Of a stretch of 6,178 nt of DNA, positions 1 to 6,178 are shown piece by piece. The stretch comes from Onstottus_B sp035558335 (GTDB taxonomy: Bacteria; Acidobacteriota; Blastocatellia; UBA7656), in contig DATMCM010000746.1 in the NCBI GenBank assembly GCA_035558335.1, positions 1 to 6,178 of the forward strand, given 5' to 3'. Numbering within the stretch: position 1 is the stretch's first letter; each line of letters opens with the position of its first letter. The notes beneath the pieces are model-generated. The model saw only the letters and a program-made list of their open reading frames with translations, had not been told where the DNA came from and did no database searches. The translations under genes were made by a program, and so were the position numbers.

Positions 1-34
1 GAAGGGGTGTCTAAGCTAGCGACAAGTGAGGTGA

Positions 35-101
35 AGGGCCATCGCCCATTTCGCTTGGAGCTAAACGGCGCTCGGCTTCATAAGGAGCGAGCGATGGCCC
101 T
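35..101 (+). repeat. Inverted repeat in the leader of the sigma factor gene
   Basis: An 11-base arm AGGGCCATCGC (35-45) is perfectly complementary to GCGATGGCCCT (91-101). Inside it TCGCT (51-55) pairs with AGCGA (86-90), leaving CCATT (46-50) as a one-sided bulge, and GAGC (58-61) can pair with GCTC (70-73). An alternative inner fold, GCTC-gg-CTT-cat-AAG-GAGC (70-88), competes with it. No T-run follows the right arm, so this does not look like an intrinsic terminator. It may be a leader RNA structure or a split operator upstream of the sigma gene. The pairing is seen in the sequence; the role is inference. Confidence 0.5.
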
Positions 102-228
102 CTCCGGTCAGCCCCACACTGAGGAGCGCCGCTTATGTCAGCCGGAGATATGGCCGCACTGGAGCAAACCTCTCTCGCTCGGCTCGAGTTGGAAGGCGGG
201 GTCGAGCACCACGCCGAAGCGGGCCTGA
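94..228 (+). other. Possible short ORF overlapping the sigma gene start
   Basis: ATG at 94 follows a strong ribosome binding site AAGGAG (82-87) with 6 bases between. The reading frame runs 44 codons to TGA and overlaps the first 94 bases of the sigma gene in another frame. The peptide (MALSGQPHTEERR...) shows no domain, signal or membrane segment I recognise, and its second half simply reads the sigma gene out of frame. It is either chance or a translated leader ORF that influences initiation at 135. Its ATG lies inside the right arm of the 35-101 inverted repeat, so folding would hide it. Confidence 0.2.
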
Positions 229-782
229 TTGAACGGCTGCGCGCTCGGGATCTGGCGGCGTTTGAGGAGTTGGTAGCAAAGTTTGAGCGGCCGGTTTACG
301 GGTTGTGTTTTCGGCTCCTTGCGGACGCGGAAGAGGCGCGTGATGCGACTCAGGAGACCTTCTTGAAGGTTTATCGCGGTCTGAGCGGATTTCGCGCGCA
401 GTCGGGATTGAAGACCTGGATCTACCGAATAGCGATAAACCAGGCGATGAACCAGCAGCGATGGTGGCGGCGGCGGCATCGCGACGAAACGATATCGCTG
501 GATCTCACGCGGGGCGATAGCGAAACAACGATCGGCAGCTTGCTCCCCGGCCACGTCGCCTCCCCCGAAGCGCTAGCCATCGCCGGCGAACGCGAAGGGC
601 ACATAATGAGGGCGCTAAGCGAGATCAAGCAGGAATACCGAATCGCGCTCGTGTTGCGCGAGATCGAAGAGCTCTCGTACGAGGAGATTGCCGAAACTTT
701 GGCGATCTCGATTGGGACGGTCAAATCCAGGATTGCGCGCGGTCGCGAAGAGCTTCGACGGCGAGTGAAGGATTTGATGTAA
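135..782 (+). CDS. ECF-family (RpoE-like) RNA polymerase sigma factor
   Basis: This 215-residue protein should direct RNA polymerase core to a small regulon, normally while freed from its anti-sigma partner. Sigma region 2 spans about residues 31-115, with the DATQETFLKVYRGL stretch (70-83) and the region 2.3/2.4 promoter-melting and -10 recognition part around KTWIYRIAINQAMN (93-106), followed by a basic WWRRRHR patch. A linker of about 30 residues leads to region 4 (about 150-210), where LSYEEIAETL and IGTVKSRIARGREELRR form the helix-turn-helix that reads the -35 box. Region 3 is absent, as expected for ECF sigmas. The first 30 residues are an extension before region 2. The start at 135 is chosen because GAGGAG (121-126) lies 8 bases upstream and an in-frame stop at 120-122 excludes anything much longer. 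The anti-sigma gene follows, which supports the role; the signal and target genes are not visible here. Confidence 0.95.
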   Translation: MSAGDMAALEQTSLARLELEGGVEHHAEAGLIERLRARDLAAFEELVAKFERPVYGLCFRLLADAEEARDATQETFLKVYRGLSGFRAQSGLKTWIYRIAINQAMNQQRWWRRRHRDETISLDLTRGDSETTIGSLLPGHVASPEALAIAGEREGHIMRALSEIKQEYRIALVLREIEELSYEEIAETLAISIGTVKSRIARGREELRRRVKDLM

Positions 783-794
783 GGAAGGTGCTGC

Positions 795-875
795 GTGAAG
801 AGTGATGCGCGCTATTGGTCGCGCATCGCGAATCACAAGCATTGTTGGTGTTCTTATGAACTGCAAGAAGTTTGA
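795..875 (+). other. Possible 26-codon ORF bridging sigma and anti-sigma genes
   Basis: GGAAGG (783-788), directly after the sigma stop codon, sits 6 bases ahead of GTG at 795. This opens a 26-codon frame (VKSDARYWSRIANHK...) that ends with TGA at 873-875 and so overlaps the anti-sigma ATG at 856. The anti-sigma ATG has only a weak ribosome binding site of its own, so translation of this frame could deliver ribosomes to it by coupling. There is no recognisable domain. Alternatively the GGAAGG serves a longer anti-sigma form starting at 802 or 805, at a poorer spacing of 13 to 16 bases. Confidence 0.2.
802..829 (+). repeat. Hairpin in the sigma/anti-sigma junction
   Basis: GATGCGCG (804-811) and CGCGCATC (820-827) form a perfect 8-base-pair stem around an 8-base loop. 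A T-G pair (803/828) and a G-C pair (802/829) can extend it to 10. It lies between the sigma stop and the favoured anti-sigma start at 856. No T-run follows, so full termination is unlikely. It could tune translation or mRNA stability and so the sigma to anti-sigma ratio; this is inference. Confidence 0.5.
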
Positions 876-1614
876 ACAAACAGCGTCTGCCTATATTGAC
901 AGGCAACTGGATGAAAACGAGTCAGCCGCGTATCGCTTGCATGTATCCGAGTGCTCCGCTTGCCGGCTTGACCTGGCCGAGATCGAAGCCGCATCCACAA
1001 TGCTGCGCCGCGCCGACCGGCTCGAGCTTCCTCGCGAGCTTCACAGCTACATTATGTCCGAGGTGTCGCGCCACGCGGGCAATGAAGTGAGTTTGACTCA
1101 GAGGTTCTTCGAATGGGTTCTGAAGCTGAACCCGCGGCCTATCGCGTACGCTTCTGGCTTCGTTGCTTCTGCGCTGCTGTTTGGAGTTACATTCGCGAGC
1201 TTCAGGCCGATCCCGTTGAGCGGCGTTCGCGCGGCGGATGTGGCTATCCTGCCGGCGATTCACGGCTCGGACAGCGAGTACCACAGCTACAACAATATTC
1301 CGCCCGACAAAGGCGCCCAGCCCAGCGATCATTATTACGAATTGCCACGAGTCCTGGATAACAGTGCGCTGGTCAGCTTCAGTCATATTGCTTACCAGAA
1401 GCCGGGCAACCAGGGAATGTCCGCGATGGTCGAAGTCGGAGAGGACGGTTGCGCCAAGCTGGTCGATGTCCTGGATTCCCCGAAAGACCCTTACGTGATC
1501 GAACAATTGTGGTGGTCGCTTCGAAGCCGCACATTTCAGCCGGCCACCGTATCCGGACATCCCGTTTCGACTCGAATAATTCTTCTGGTCGAGAAGATGG
1601 ATGTTGGTGGTTAG
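856..1614 (+). CDS. Membrane anti-sigma factor: zinc-finger domain plus TonB-C-like periplasmic domain
   Basis: From the start at 856 the protein has 252 residues. The cytoplasmic N-terminus is a zf-HC2/ZAS anti-sigma domain: C3, then H29-x3-C33-x2-C36 in RLHVSECSACRLDL, which should bind zinc and grip the sigma factor encoded just upstream. One membrane helix is predicted at about 96-117 (PIAYASGFVASALLFGVTF), after a basic/amphipathic stretch. The periplasmic part has a linker with HSYNNIPP and DHYYELPR, then about residues 186-250 look like a TonB C-terminal domain: VEVGEDGCAKLVDVL, a helix containing VIEQLWWSLRS, the signature-like TFQPATVSGHPV, and a final strand IILLVEK. The same pattern occurs in the downstream TonB protein. 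Start 856 is preferred because families of this type begin M-N/S-C-x-x-F-E. A GTG at 802 or ATG at 805 would add 17 or 18 residues of no known motif. The fusion is the oddest feature of the operon. The anti-sigma call is firm; the TonB-like call is by eye. Confidence 0.88.
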   Translation: MNCKKFEQTASAYIDRQLDENESAAYRLHVSECSACRLDLAEIEAASTMLRRADRLELPRELHSYIMSEVSRHAGNEVSLTQRFFEWVLKLNPRPIAYASGFVASALLFGVTFASFRPIPLSGVRAADVAILPAIHGSDSEYHSYNNIPPDKGAQPSDHYYELPRVLDNSALVSFSHIAYQKPGNQGMSAMVEVGEDGCAKLVDVLDSPKDPYVIEQLWWSLRSRTFQPATVSGHPVSTRIILLVEKMDVGG

Positions 1615-1643
1615 TCCCTGGTCCGTAGTCCGTGGCTAAGTCC
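1614..1643 (+). repeat. Short 7-base-period repeat after the anti-sigma gene
   Basis: GTCC recurs at 1614, 1621 and 1628 with an exact 7-base period (GTCCCTG, GTCCGTA, GTCCGTG), and again out of register at 1640-1643. The tract begins inside the anti-sigma stop codon and continues into the 228-base spacer before the TonB gene. It is a simple-sequence tract with no evident coding role. Confidence 0.5.
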
Positions 1644-1790
1644 ATAGGTTATGCGCTGCTAACTACGCGGCAAGGACTGCAAACAAATCCTCACTTGTCC
1701 AAATAGCTTCTGAAAAGCGCCATTAAGTCCCTTTCTCTCGAGCGCCTTTGATTCGAACGAAAGCAGCCGAGCAAGCTCCGGCGGCTACCC

Positions 1791-1807
1791 GAAAGCGAAC
1801 CGCTTTC
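1791..1807 (+). repeat. Small perfect hairpin upstream of the TonB ribosome binding site
   Basis: GAAAGCG (1791-1797), loop AAC, then CGCTTTC (1801-1807) form a 7-base-pair stem. It ends 24 bases before the AAGGAG ribosome binding site of the TonB gene. It could be a leader stem-loop or a palindromic protein site. The rest of the 1615-1842 spacer shows no gene and no convincing promoter. Confidence 0.4.
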
Positions 1808-1842
1808 ACGGACTCCGTGCGCCTGCTCACAAAGGAGAAATC

Positions 1843-2622
1843 ATGTTTGACCAGCTCGTCGTGTCTTCACTGCAACGCCGCAGGTATACGTCCGCAAAGT
1901 ATTTCGTCGGAACCGGTGCGCTTTATATGTTGGTGATCGCGTGCGCGGTCCTTGCTTCGGTTGTTTTGTCGGACCCGAAGCTCGCTGACACCGCCGATGT
2001 CATAACCTTGATCGGTCCGCCGTTGCCTGCCGCGCTCGGCACGCCGCGCCCCGCTAAGGTTCCGTCACGGCCGACCCAAACAACCGCCCAGCCTGATCTC
2101 TACCATGTTCAAAGGCTTGTTGACATCATGGATCATCACAGCTCCGCTCCGCCGACATTCCAAACGCTCAATCGCGAAGGTGACGAGACGGAAACCGGAC
2201 CGGGGACCGGATCGACGGTACTTGGCAGCCGTATCGGAGTCCCCGGGGGAGAAGGATTGAAAGAACCGGCGCCTAGACCCGATCCACCCAGACCTCAGCC
2301 GTTAGCTCAAACCACACAAGCAATCGACAACAGACCGGTGAGGGTTCCCTCATCCGTGCTACAAGGCAAAGCGATAGAGCGCCGCAAACCGAGCTACCCG
2401 CCTCTTGCTCAACAGATTCATCTTCAAGGGGAAGTTTCTGTAGAGGTAATGATCGCGCCTGACGGGCACATCGAGTCGGCGCGGGTCGTGAGCGGTCATC
2501 CGATGTTCTCCGAAAAGGCTAGAGAAGCTGCATTGGGGTGGCGCTTTCAACCAACACTGCTGAACAACACGCCCGTTCGCGTGACGGGGGTTATTGTGTT
2601 TGTGTTCAAGCTGAGCGAATAG
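1843..2622 (+). CDS. TonB-family protein (energy transducer type)
   Basis: The protein has 259 residues. The N-terminus is short and cytoplasmic with a basic QRRRYTSAK patch. A single membrane anchor follows at about 21-43 (FVGTGALYMLVIACAVLASVVL). The periplasmic spacer is long and includes a Pro-rich piece EPAPRPDPPRPQP (141-153). The C-terminal TonB domain lies at about 178-257, with the hallmark KPSYPPLAQQ, GEVSVEVMIAPDGHIESARVVSG, WRFQPTLLNNTPV and terminal IVFVFKL strand. TonB proteins pass proton-motive force from ExbB/ExbD to outer-membrane receptors; many relatives with this C-terminus have unproven roles. AAGGAG (1832-1837) lies 5 bases before the ATG, making the start secure. No exbB, exbD or receptor gene is in the window, so its partners must lie elsewhere. 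Position after the sigma/anti-sigma pair suggests a shared envelope theme, though the 228-base gap means it may have its own promoter. Confidence 0.88.
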   Translation: MFDQLVVSSLQRRRYTSAKYFVGTGALYMLVIACAVLASVVLSDPKLADTADVITLIGPPLPAALGTPRPAKVPSRPTQTTAQPDLYHVQRLVDIMDHHSSAPPTFQTLNREGDETETGPGTGSTVLGSRIGVPGGEGLKEPAPRPDPPRPQPLAQTTQAIDNRPVRVPSSVLQGKAIERRKPSYPPLAQQIHLQGEVSVEVMIAPDGHIESARVVSGHPMFSEKAREAALGWRFQPTLLNNTPVRVTGVIVFVFKLSE

Positions 2623-2666
2623 CATCGCGCAGCCGCGCTGACCTGCTGAGAGATTATGGAGGGATC

Positions 2667-2936
2667 ATGACAAGAACGATTCTGGTTCTCCTATTATCGG
2701 CGCTGACATTGCTGGGAGCCGGCTGGTTTCTCTACCACGTCGGCTCGCAGCAAAACCTGGAACTCTCGCAGAAGGAGGAGACGCTCTGGGACGAGTCGCC
2801 GGGCGACAAGTGGCTCTACGTCGGCGGGCTGATGATGCTTGTCTCGGGCGCGCTAGCGGCGGCGGCGGCAAGAGTTTGGGTTGGAAGCAGAAGAGTCGAT
2901 GTGATCTCTGCGATAAACGGGGCGCCAAATCGTTAG
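2667..2936 (+). CDS. Small two-helix membrane protein, function unknown
   Basis: I do not recognise this 89-residue protein. It has a hydrophobic helix at about 4-24 (TILVLLLSALTLLGAGWFLY), an acidic polar loop (about 28-48, rich in E, Q and D, with SQKEETLWDESPGDK), and a second helix at about 49-70 (WLYVGGLMMLVSGALAAAAA). A basic tail with GSRRVDV follows, so both ends probably face the cytoplasm. The first helix could instead act as a signal anchor. The start at 2667 is favoured over an in-frame ATG at 2538 because that one lies inside the TonB gene, while GGAGGG (2658-2663) sits just 3 bases before 2667. The gene follows TonB by 44 bases on the same strand, so co-transcription is likely. 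Its stop is 12 bases from the convergent lepA stop. Confidence 0.7.
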   Translation: MTRTILVLLLSALTLLGAGWFLYHVGSQQNLELSQKEETLWDESPGDKWLYVGGLMMLVSGALAAAAARVWVGSRRVDVISAINGAPNR

Positions 2937-2948
2937 AGGCGCAGGTTG

Positions 2949-4751
<1,803 letters not shown>

Positions 4752-4761
4752 TTGAGCCCGG

Positions 4762-4783
4762 CGAATCTCGAACTCGAGATTCG
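4762..4783 (-). promoter_or_regulatory. Perfect leader hairpin or palindrome just before lepA
   Basis: CGAATCTCGA (4762-4771) and TCGAGATTCG (4774-4783) are perfectly complementary, giving a 9 to 10 base-pair stem with a 2 to 4 base loop. It ends 10 bases upstream of the lepA ATG. The right arm belongs to a tandem CGAGATT CGAGATT (4775-4788). In the mRNA it would sit next to the ribosome landing site of a gene without a clear Shine-Dalgarno sequence, so an effect on translation is plausible. As DNA it could also be an operator. Confidence 0.5.
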
Positions 4784-4805
4784 AGATTTGAAATTCTAAG
4801 CTGAG

Positions 4806-4836
4806 AGTATATCAGTACTAGAATGGATGCGGCCAA
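4806..4836 (-). promoter_or_regulatory. Likely extended -10 promoter for lepA
   Basis: On the minus strand TGATATACT (4806-4814) gives an extended -10 element, TG-A-TATACT, with five of six bases of TATAAT. TTGGCC (4831-4836) at a long 19-base spacing is a weak -35, which extended -10 promoters tolerate. Transcription would start near 4799 and give a leader of about 48 bases containing the 4762-4783 hairpin. Confidence 0.5.
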
Positions 4837-4867
4837 AGAAGAATGGTTTGGACTTCAAGCTGTCGCG

Positions 4868-5839
4868 TTATTTGGTTGCCTGATCTCTCGCCATCAAAGC
4901 CGCACCGATCATTCCCGCTGAAGGTCCAAGCTTTGCGATCACTATCTGGCAGCTATCAAACGAGGGCGGGAACGCGCGGCGCCGAGTCTCTTTGATCGTC
5001 GGGTTCAGAATCAATTCACCTGCGTCCATAACTCCTCCGCCCATCACCACCATCTCGACGTTCAGCAGGTTGACTACTGCGGCGATTGCGATTCCCAAAA
5101 ACATACCGGTGCGTTCCATCATCAACTGAGCCATTTCGTCCCCGTCACGGGCAGCGTGCGCAATGTCTTCGGCGGTGAACTCACGGTCGCGCGGTAACGC
5201 AAGCCTCGAAAGCGAAGATGTCCGGTCGCGATAGAGACGCTCGCGCGTCCGGCGAACGATGTTTGGACCGGAGCAGATTGTCTCGAGACAACCTATGTTT
5301 CCGCACACGCACTCAATGCCTTCGGGGTCAATGGTCATATGCCCGAATTCGCCGGCGAAGCCTGCGGCGCCGCGATAGACCCGCCCGTCGATGATCAACC
5401 CCGCGCCGATTCCCGTGCCCAGCGTCACGAAGAAGACATCGCGCCTCCCCCGCGCAGCTCCTGCCTGAAGCTCCCCATAAGCGGCGGCGTTGGCGTCGTT
5501 GTCCAGAATAACCGCCAGTCCCGCCTCGCGGGCGAGTTCAGCTGTTATGTCTATTTCGGCGAGCGACGGGAGGTTTGGCATCAATTCGACGCGCTTCGTC
5601 TGCCGGTTGACCAGACCCGGGATCCCGATTCCTACTGCACCTACTTGTTGAGCTCGGCGATCGGAGCGCAGACTCCTCACAGCGTCGGCAAGTTGCTTGA
5701 CCAGGGCGGCCGAGCTTTCGTGCTCGGTTTCCTTGCGGATCTCTTGAAGAATCTCACCCGCGTTGCTTATGAGCGCGCCCTTGAGAGTCGAGCCGCCCAA
5801 GTCAATTCCGATAAAGGTTGGTTCGTTTGATTGAGTCAT
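4868..5839 (-). CDS. ROK-family sugar kinase (glucokinase-like)
   Basis: The 323-residue protein phosphorylates a hexose, most likely glucose, with ATP to feed glycolysis in the cytosol. The N-terminal phosphate-binding loop IGIDLGGST (10-18) is present. The catalytic Asp is in LDNDANAAAYGE (D115), and the second ATP motif is TLGTGIGAG (139-147). The sugar-binding GEFGH (163-167) and the ROK zinc site follow: H167 with C177, C179 and C184 in CVCGNIGCLE; E186 is the conserved sugar ligand. MGGGV near the C-terminus closes the nucleotide site. No N-terminal helix-turn-helix is present, so it is a kinase rather than an NagC/XylR-type repressor. ATG at 5839 is preferred to an upstream TTG at 5881 because that TTG lies inside the predicted -35 box. 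The exact sugar (glucose, N-acetylmannosamine, fructose or other) cannot be settled by motif alone; glucokinase is the best guess. Confidence 0.93.
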   Translation of the reverse strand: MTQSNEPTFIGIDLGGSTLKGALISNAGEILQEIRKETEHESSAALVKQLADAVRSLRSDRRAQQVGAVGIGIPGLVNRQTKRVELMPNLPSLAEIDITAELAREAGLAVILDNDANAAAYGELQAGAARGRRDVFFVTLGTGIGAGLIIDGRVYRGAAGFAGEFGHMTIDPEGIECVCGNIGCLETICSGPNIVRRTRERLYRDRTSSLSRLALPRDREFTAEDIAHAARDGDEMAQLMMERTGMFLGIAIAAVVNLLNVEMVVMGGGVMDAGELILNPTIKETRRRAFPPSFDSCQIVIAKLGPSAGMIGAALMARDQATK

Positions 5840-5852
5840 TGGCCTTGAAGCG

Positions 5853-5881
5853 AGGATAACAACGCCTGAAAGGGATGTCAA
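5853..5881 (-). promoter_or_regulatory. Sigma-70-type promoter for the ROK kinase gene
   Basis: On the minus strand a perfect TTGACA (5876-5881) is followed after exactly 17 bases by TATCCT (5853-5858), which matches TATAAT at four of six positions. Predicted initiation is near 5846, leaving only about 7 bases before the ATG at 5839, with AAGG at 5843-5846 as a minimal ribosome site. The mRNA would be nearly leaderless. Confidence 0.6.
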
Positions 5882-5903
5882 TTTTGGCCAACTGCGCTAC
5901 AAT
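5875..5903 (+). promoter_or_regulatory. Sigma-70-type promoter for the DedA-family gene
   Basis: ATGTCA (5875-5880, four of six to TTGACA), a 17-base spacer and TACAAT (5898-5903, five of six to TATAAT) point rightward. Transcription would start near 5910 and give a leader of about 113 bases to the ATG at 6023. The -35 box overlaps the opposing -35 of the ROK promoter almost completely. Confidence 0.5.
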
Positions 5904-5930
5904 CCACAGACCCAAAGAGAGGCTGGGGGA

Positions 5931-5990
5931 ACGGGAACCTGAGAACAACACCCGAAACGCGCGCTATGCGGGTTTGTTCCGTCATCCCGT
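5931..5990 (+). ncRNA. Structured 5' leader element upstream of the DedA-family gene
   Basis: The segment folds back on itself. ACGGGA (5931-5936) pairs with TCCCGT (5985-5990), TGA (5940-5942) with TCA (5982-5984), and GAACAA plus ACCCG (5943-5948, 5950-5954; C5949 bulged) with CGGGT plus TTGTTC (5969-5979). This gives about 20 base pairs with a 14-base apical loop (5955-5968). There is no T-run after it, so it is not a simple terminator. I do not recognise any named riboswitch core. It could be a cis-regulatory RNA of the gene downstream; function is not known. Confidence 0.45.
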
Positions 5991-6022
5991 GAGGTTTGTG
6001 CCCGGCGCCCTTGGCTGTCTCT

Positions 6023-6178
6023 ATGTACGAGCTTCTCAAAAGATACGGGTTGTGGGCGGTGTTCTTCGGGACCATGATAGAGGGCGATCTGACCCTCTTG
6101 TTCGCTGGCGTGTTGGCGCGAGCCGGTCTGTTCAGCTTTGAAGAAGCGTTTGCGGTTGGGCTGGCTGGCGGCTTCCTC
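6023..6178 (+). CDS. DedA-family (SNARE-associated/VTT domain) membrane protein, 5' part
   Basis: Only the first 52 codons lie in the window; the frame is open to the edge. The start reads MYELLKRYGLWAVFFGTMIEGDL, then a hydrophobic run LTLLFAGVLARAGLF and another beginning FAVGLAGGFL. A first helix ending in a conserved acidic 'IEG' followed by an 'LLLAGxLAxxG' helix is the usual opening of DedA proteins, which are polytopic inner-membrane proteins; some members move lipids across the membrane (undecaprenyl phosphate or phosphatidylethanolamine). No good Shine-Dalgarno sequence precedes ATG 6023. In-frame TTG codons at 6011 and 5996 are alternative starts, the latter preceded by GAGG (5991-5994) but too close. 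An in-frame TGA at 5990-5992 limits the start. The call rests on a short stretch. Confidence 0.7.
   Translation, partial: MYELLKRYGLWAVFFGTMIEGDLTLLFAGVLARAGLFSFEEAFAVGLAGGFL

Noticed and set aside
55..84. TTGGAG (55-60) with CATAAG (79-84) as a promoter for the sigma gene
   Set aside because: The -35 matches at only three of six bases and the -10 at four, and no ECF-type GGAAC box is visible nearby, so autoregulation cannot be supported.
922..1560. 212-codon open frame antisense to the anti-sigma gene
   Set aside because: It is the mirror of a clearly coding frame with intact zinc-finger, membrane and TonB-like motifs; its product shows no domain and it has no supporting context.
1695..1726. 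TTGTCC (1695-1700) and CATTAA (1721-1726) as a TonB promoter
   Set aside because: The spacing is 20 bases and the -10 match is poor.
2922..2942. GCGCC and GGCGC inverted repeat between the convergent genes as a shared terminator
   Set aside because: Only 5 base pairs with an 11-base loop and no T-run on either strand.
5339..5830. 163-codon open frame antisense to the ROK kinase gene
   Set aside because: The kinase frame carries all its catalytic and zinc-site motifs here; the opposite frame has none.
5840..5881. Longer ROK kinase starting at TTG 5881
   Set aside because: That codon overlaps the perfect TTGACA -35 box and the added residues are not typical of ROK kinases.
5966..5992. Eight-codon ORF (ATG at 5966) in the DedA leader as a leader peptide
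   Set aside because: It has no ribosome binding site and its short length makes chance likely.

Overview
The window looks like bacterial chromosome of moderate to high GC, most plausibly from an acidobacterium-like lineage. That is a soft inference: it rests on the style of the TonB-family protein (short N-terminal anchor, Pro-rich spacer, C-terminal 'K-P-x-YPP-A' TonB domain), on an ECF sigma/anti-sigma pair beside it, and on short low-complexity repeats between genes. No rRNA, tRNA, CRISPR array, insertion sequence or prophage gene was seen.

Left half (135-2936, + strand): four genes in one direction. They are an ECF sigma factor, a membrane zinc-finger anti-sigma factor, a TonB-family energy transducer and a two-helix small membrane protein of unknown function. 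The anti-sigma protein ends in a periplasmic domain that itself resembles a TonB C-terminal domain, so the sigma module and the TonB gene may be linked in function. The junctions in this block carry inverted repeats. Two short ORFs with good ribosome binding sites overlap the start codons of the sigma and anti-sigma genes.

Middle (2949-4751, - strand): lepA, encoding elongation factor 4, complete and textbook. It converges on the small membrane protein gene with only 12 bases between the stops. Upstream it has a likely extended -10 promoter and a leader hairpin just ahead of a start codon with no good Shine-Dalgarno sequence.

Right part (4868-6178): a ROK-family sugar kinase (- strand), and the start of a DedA-family membrane protein (+ strand) cut by the window edge. 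The 183-base divergent spacer carries two predicted sigma-70 promoters whose -35 boxes lie on top of each other. The DedA-side leader contains a long near-complete stem of about 20 base pairs (5931-5990) that matches no RNA class I can name from memory.

The most interesting items are the anti-sigma/TonB-like domain fusion beside a TonB gene, the structured DedA leader with overlapping divergent promoters, and the paired overlapping short ORFs at the sigma and anti-sigma starts.
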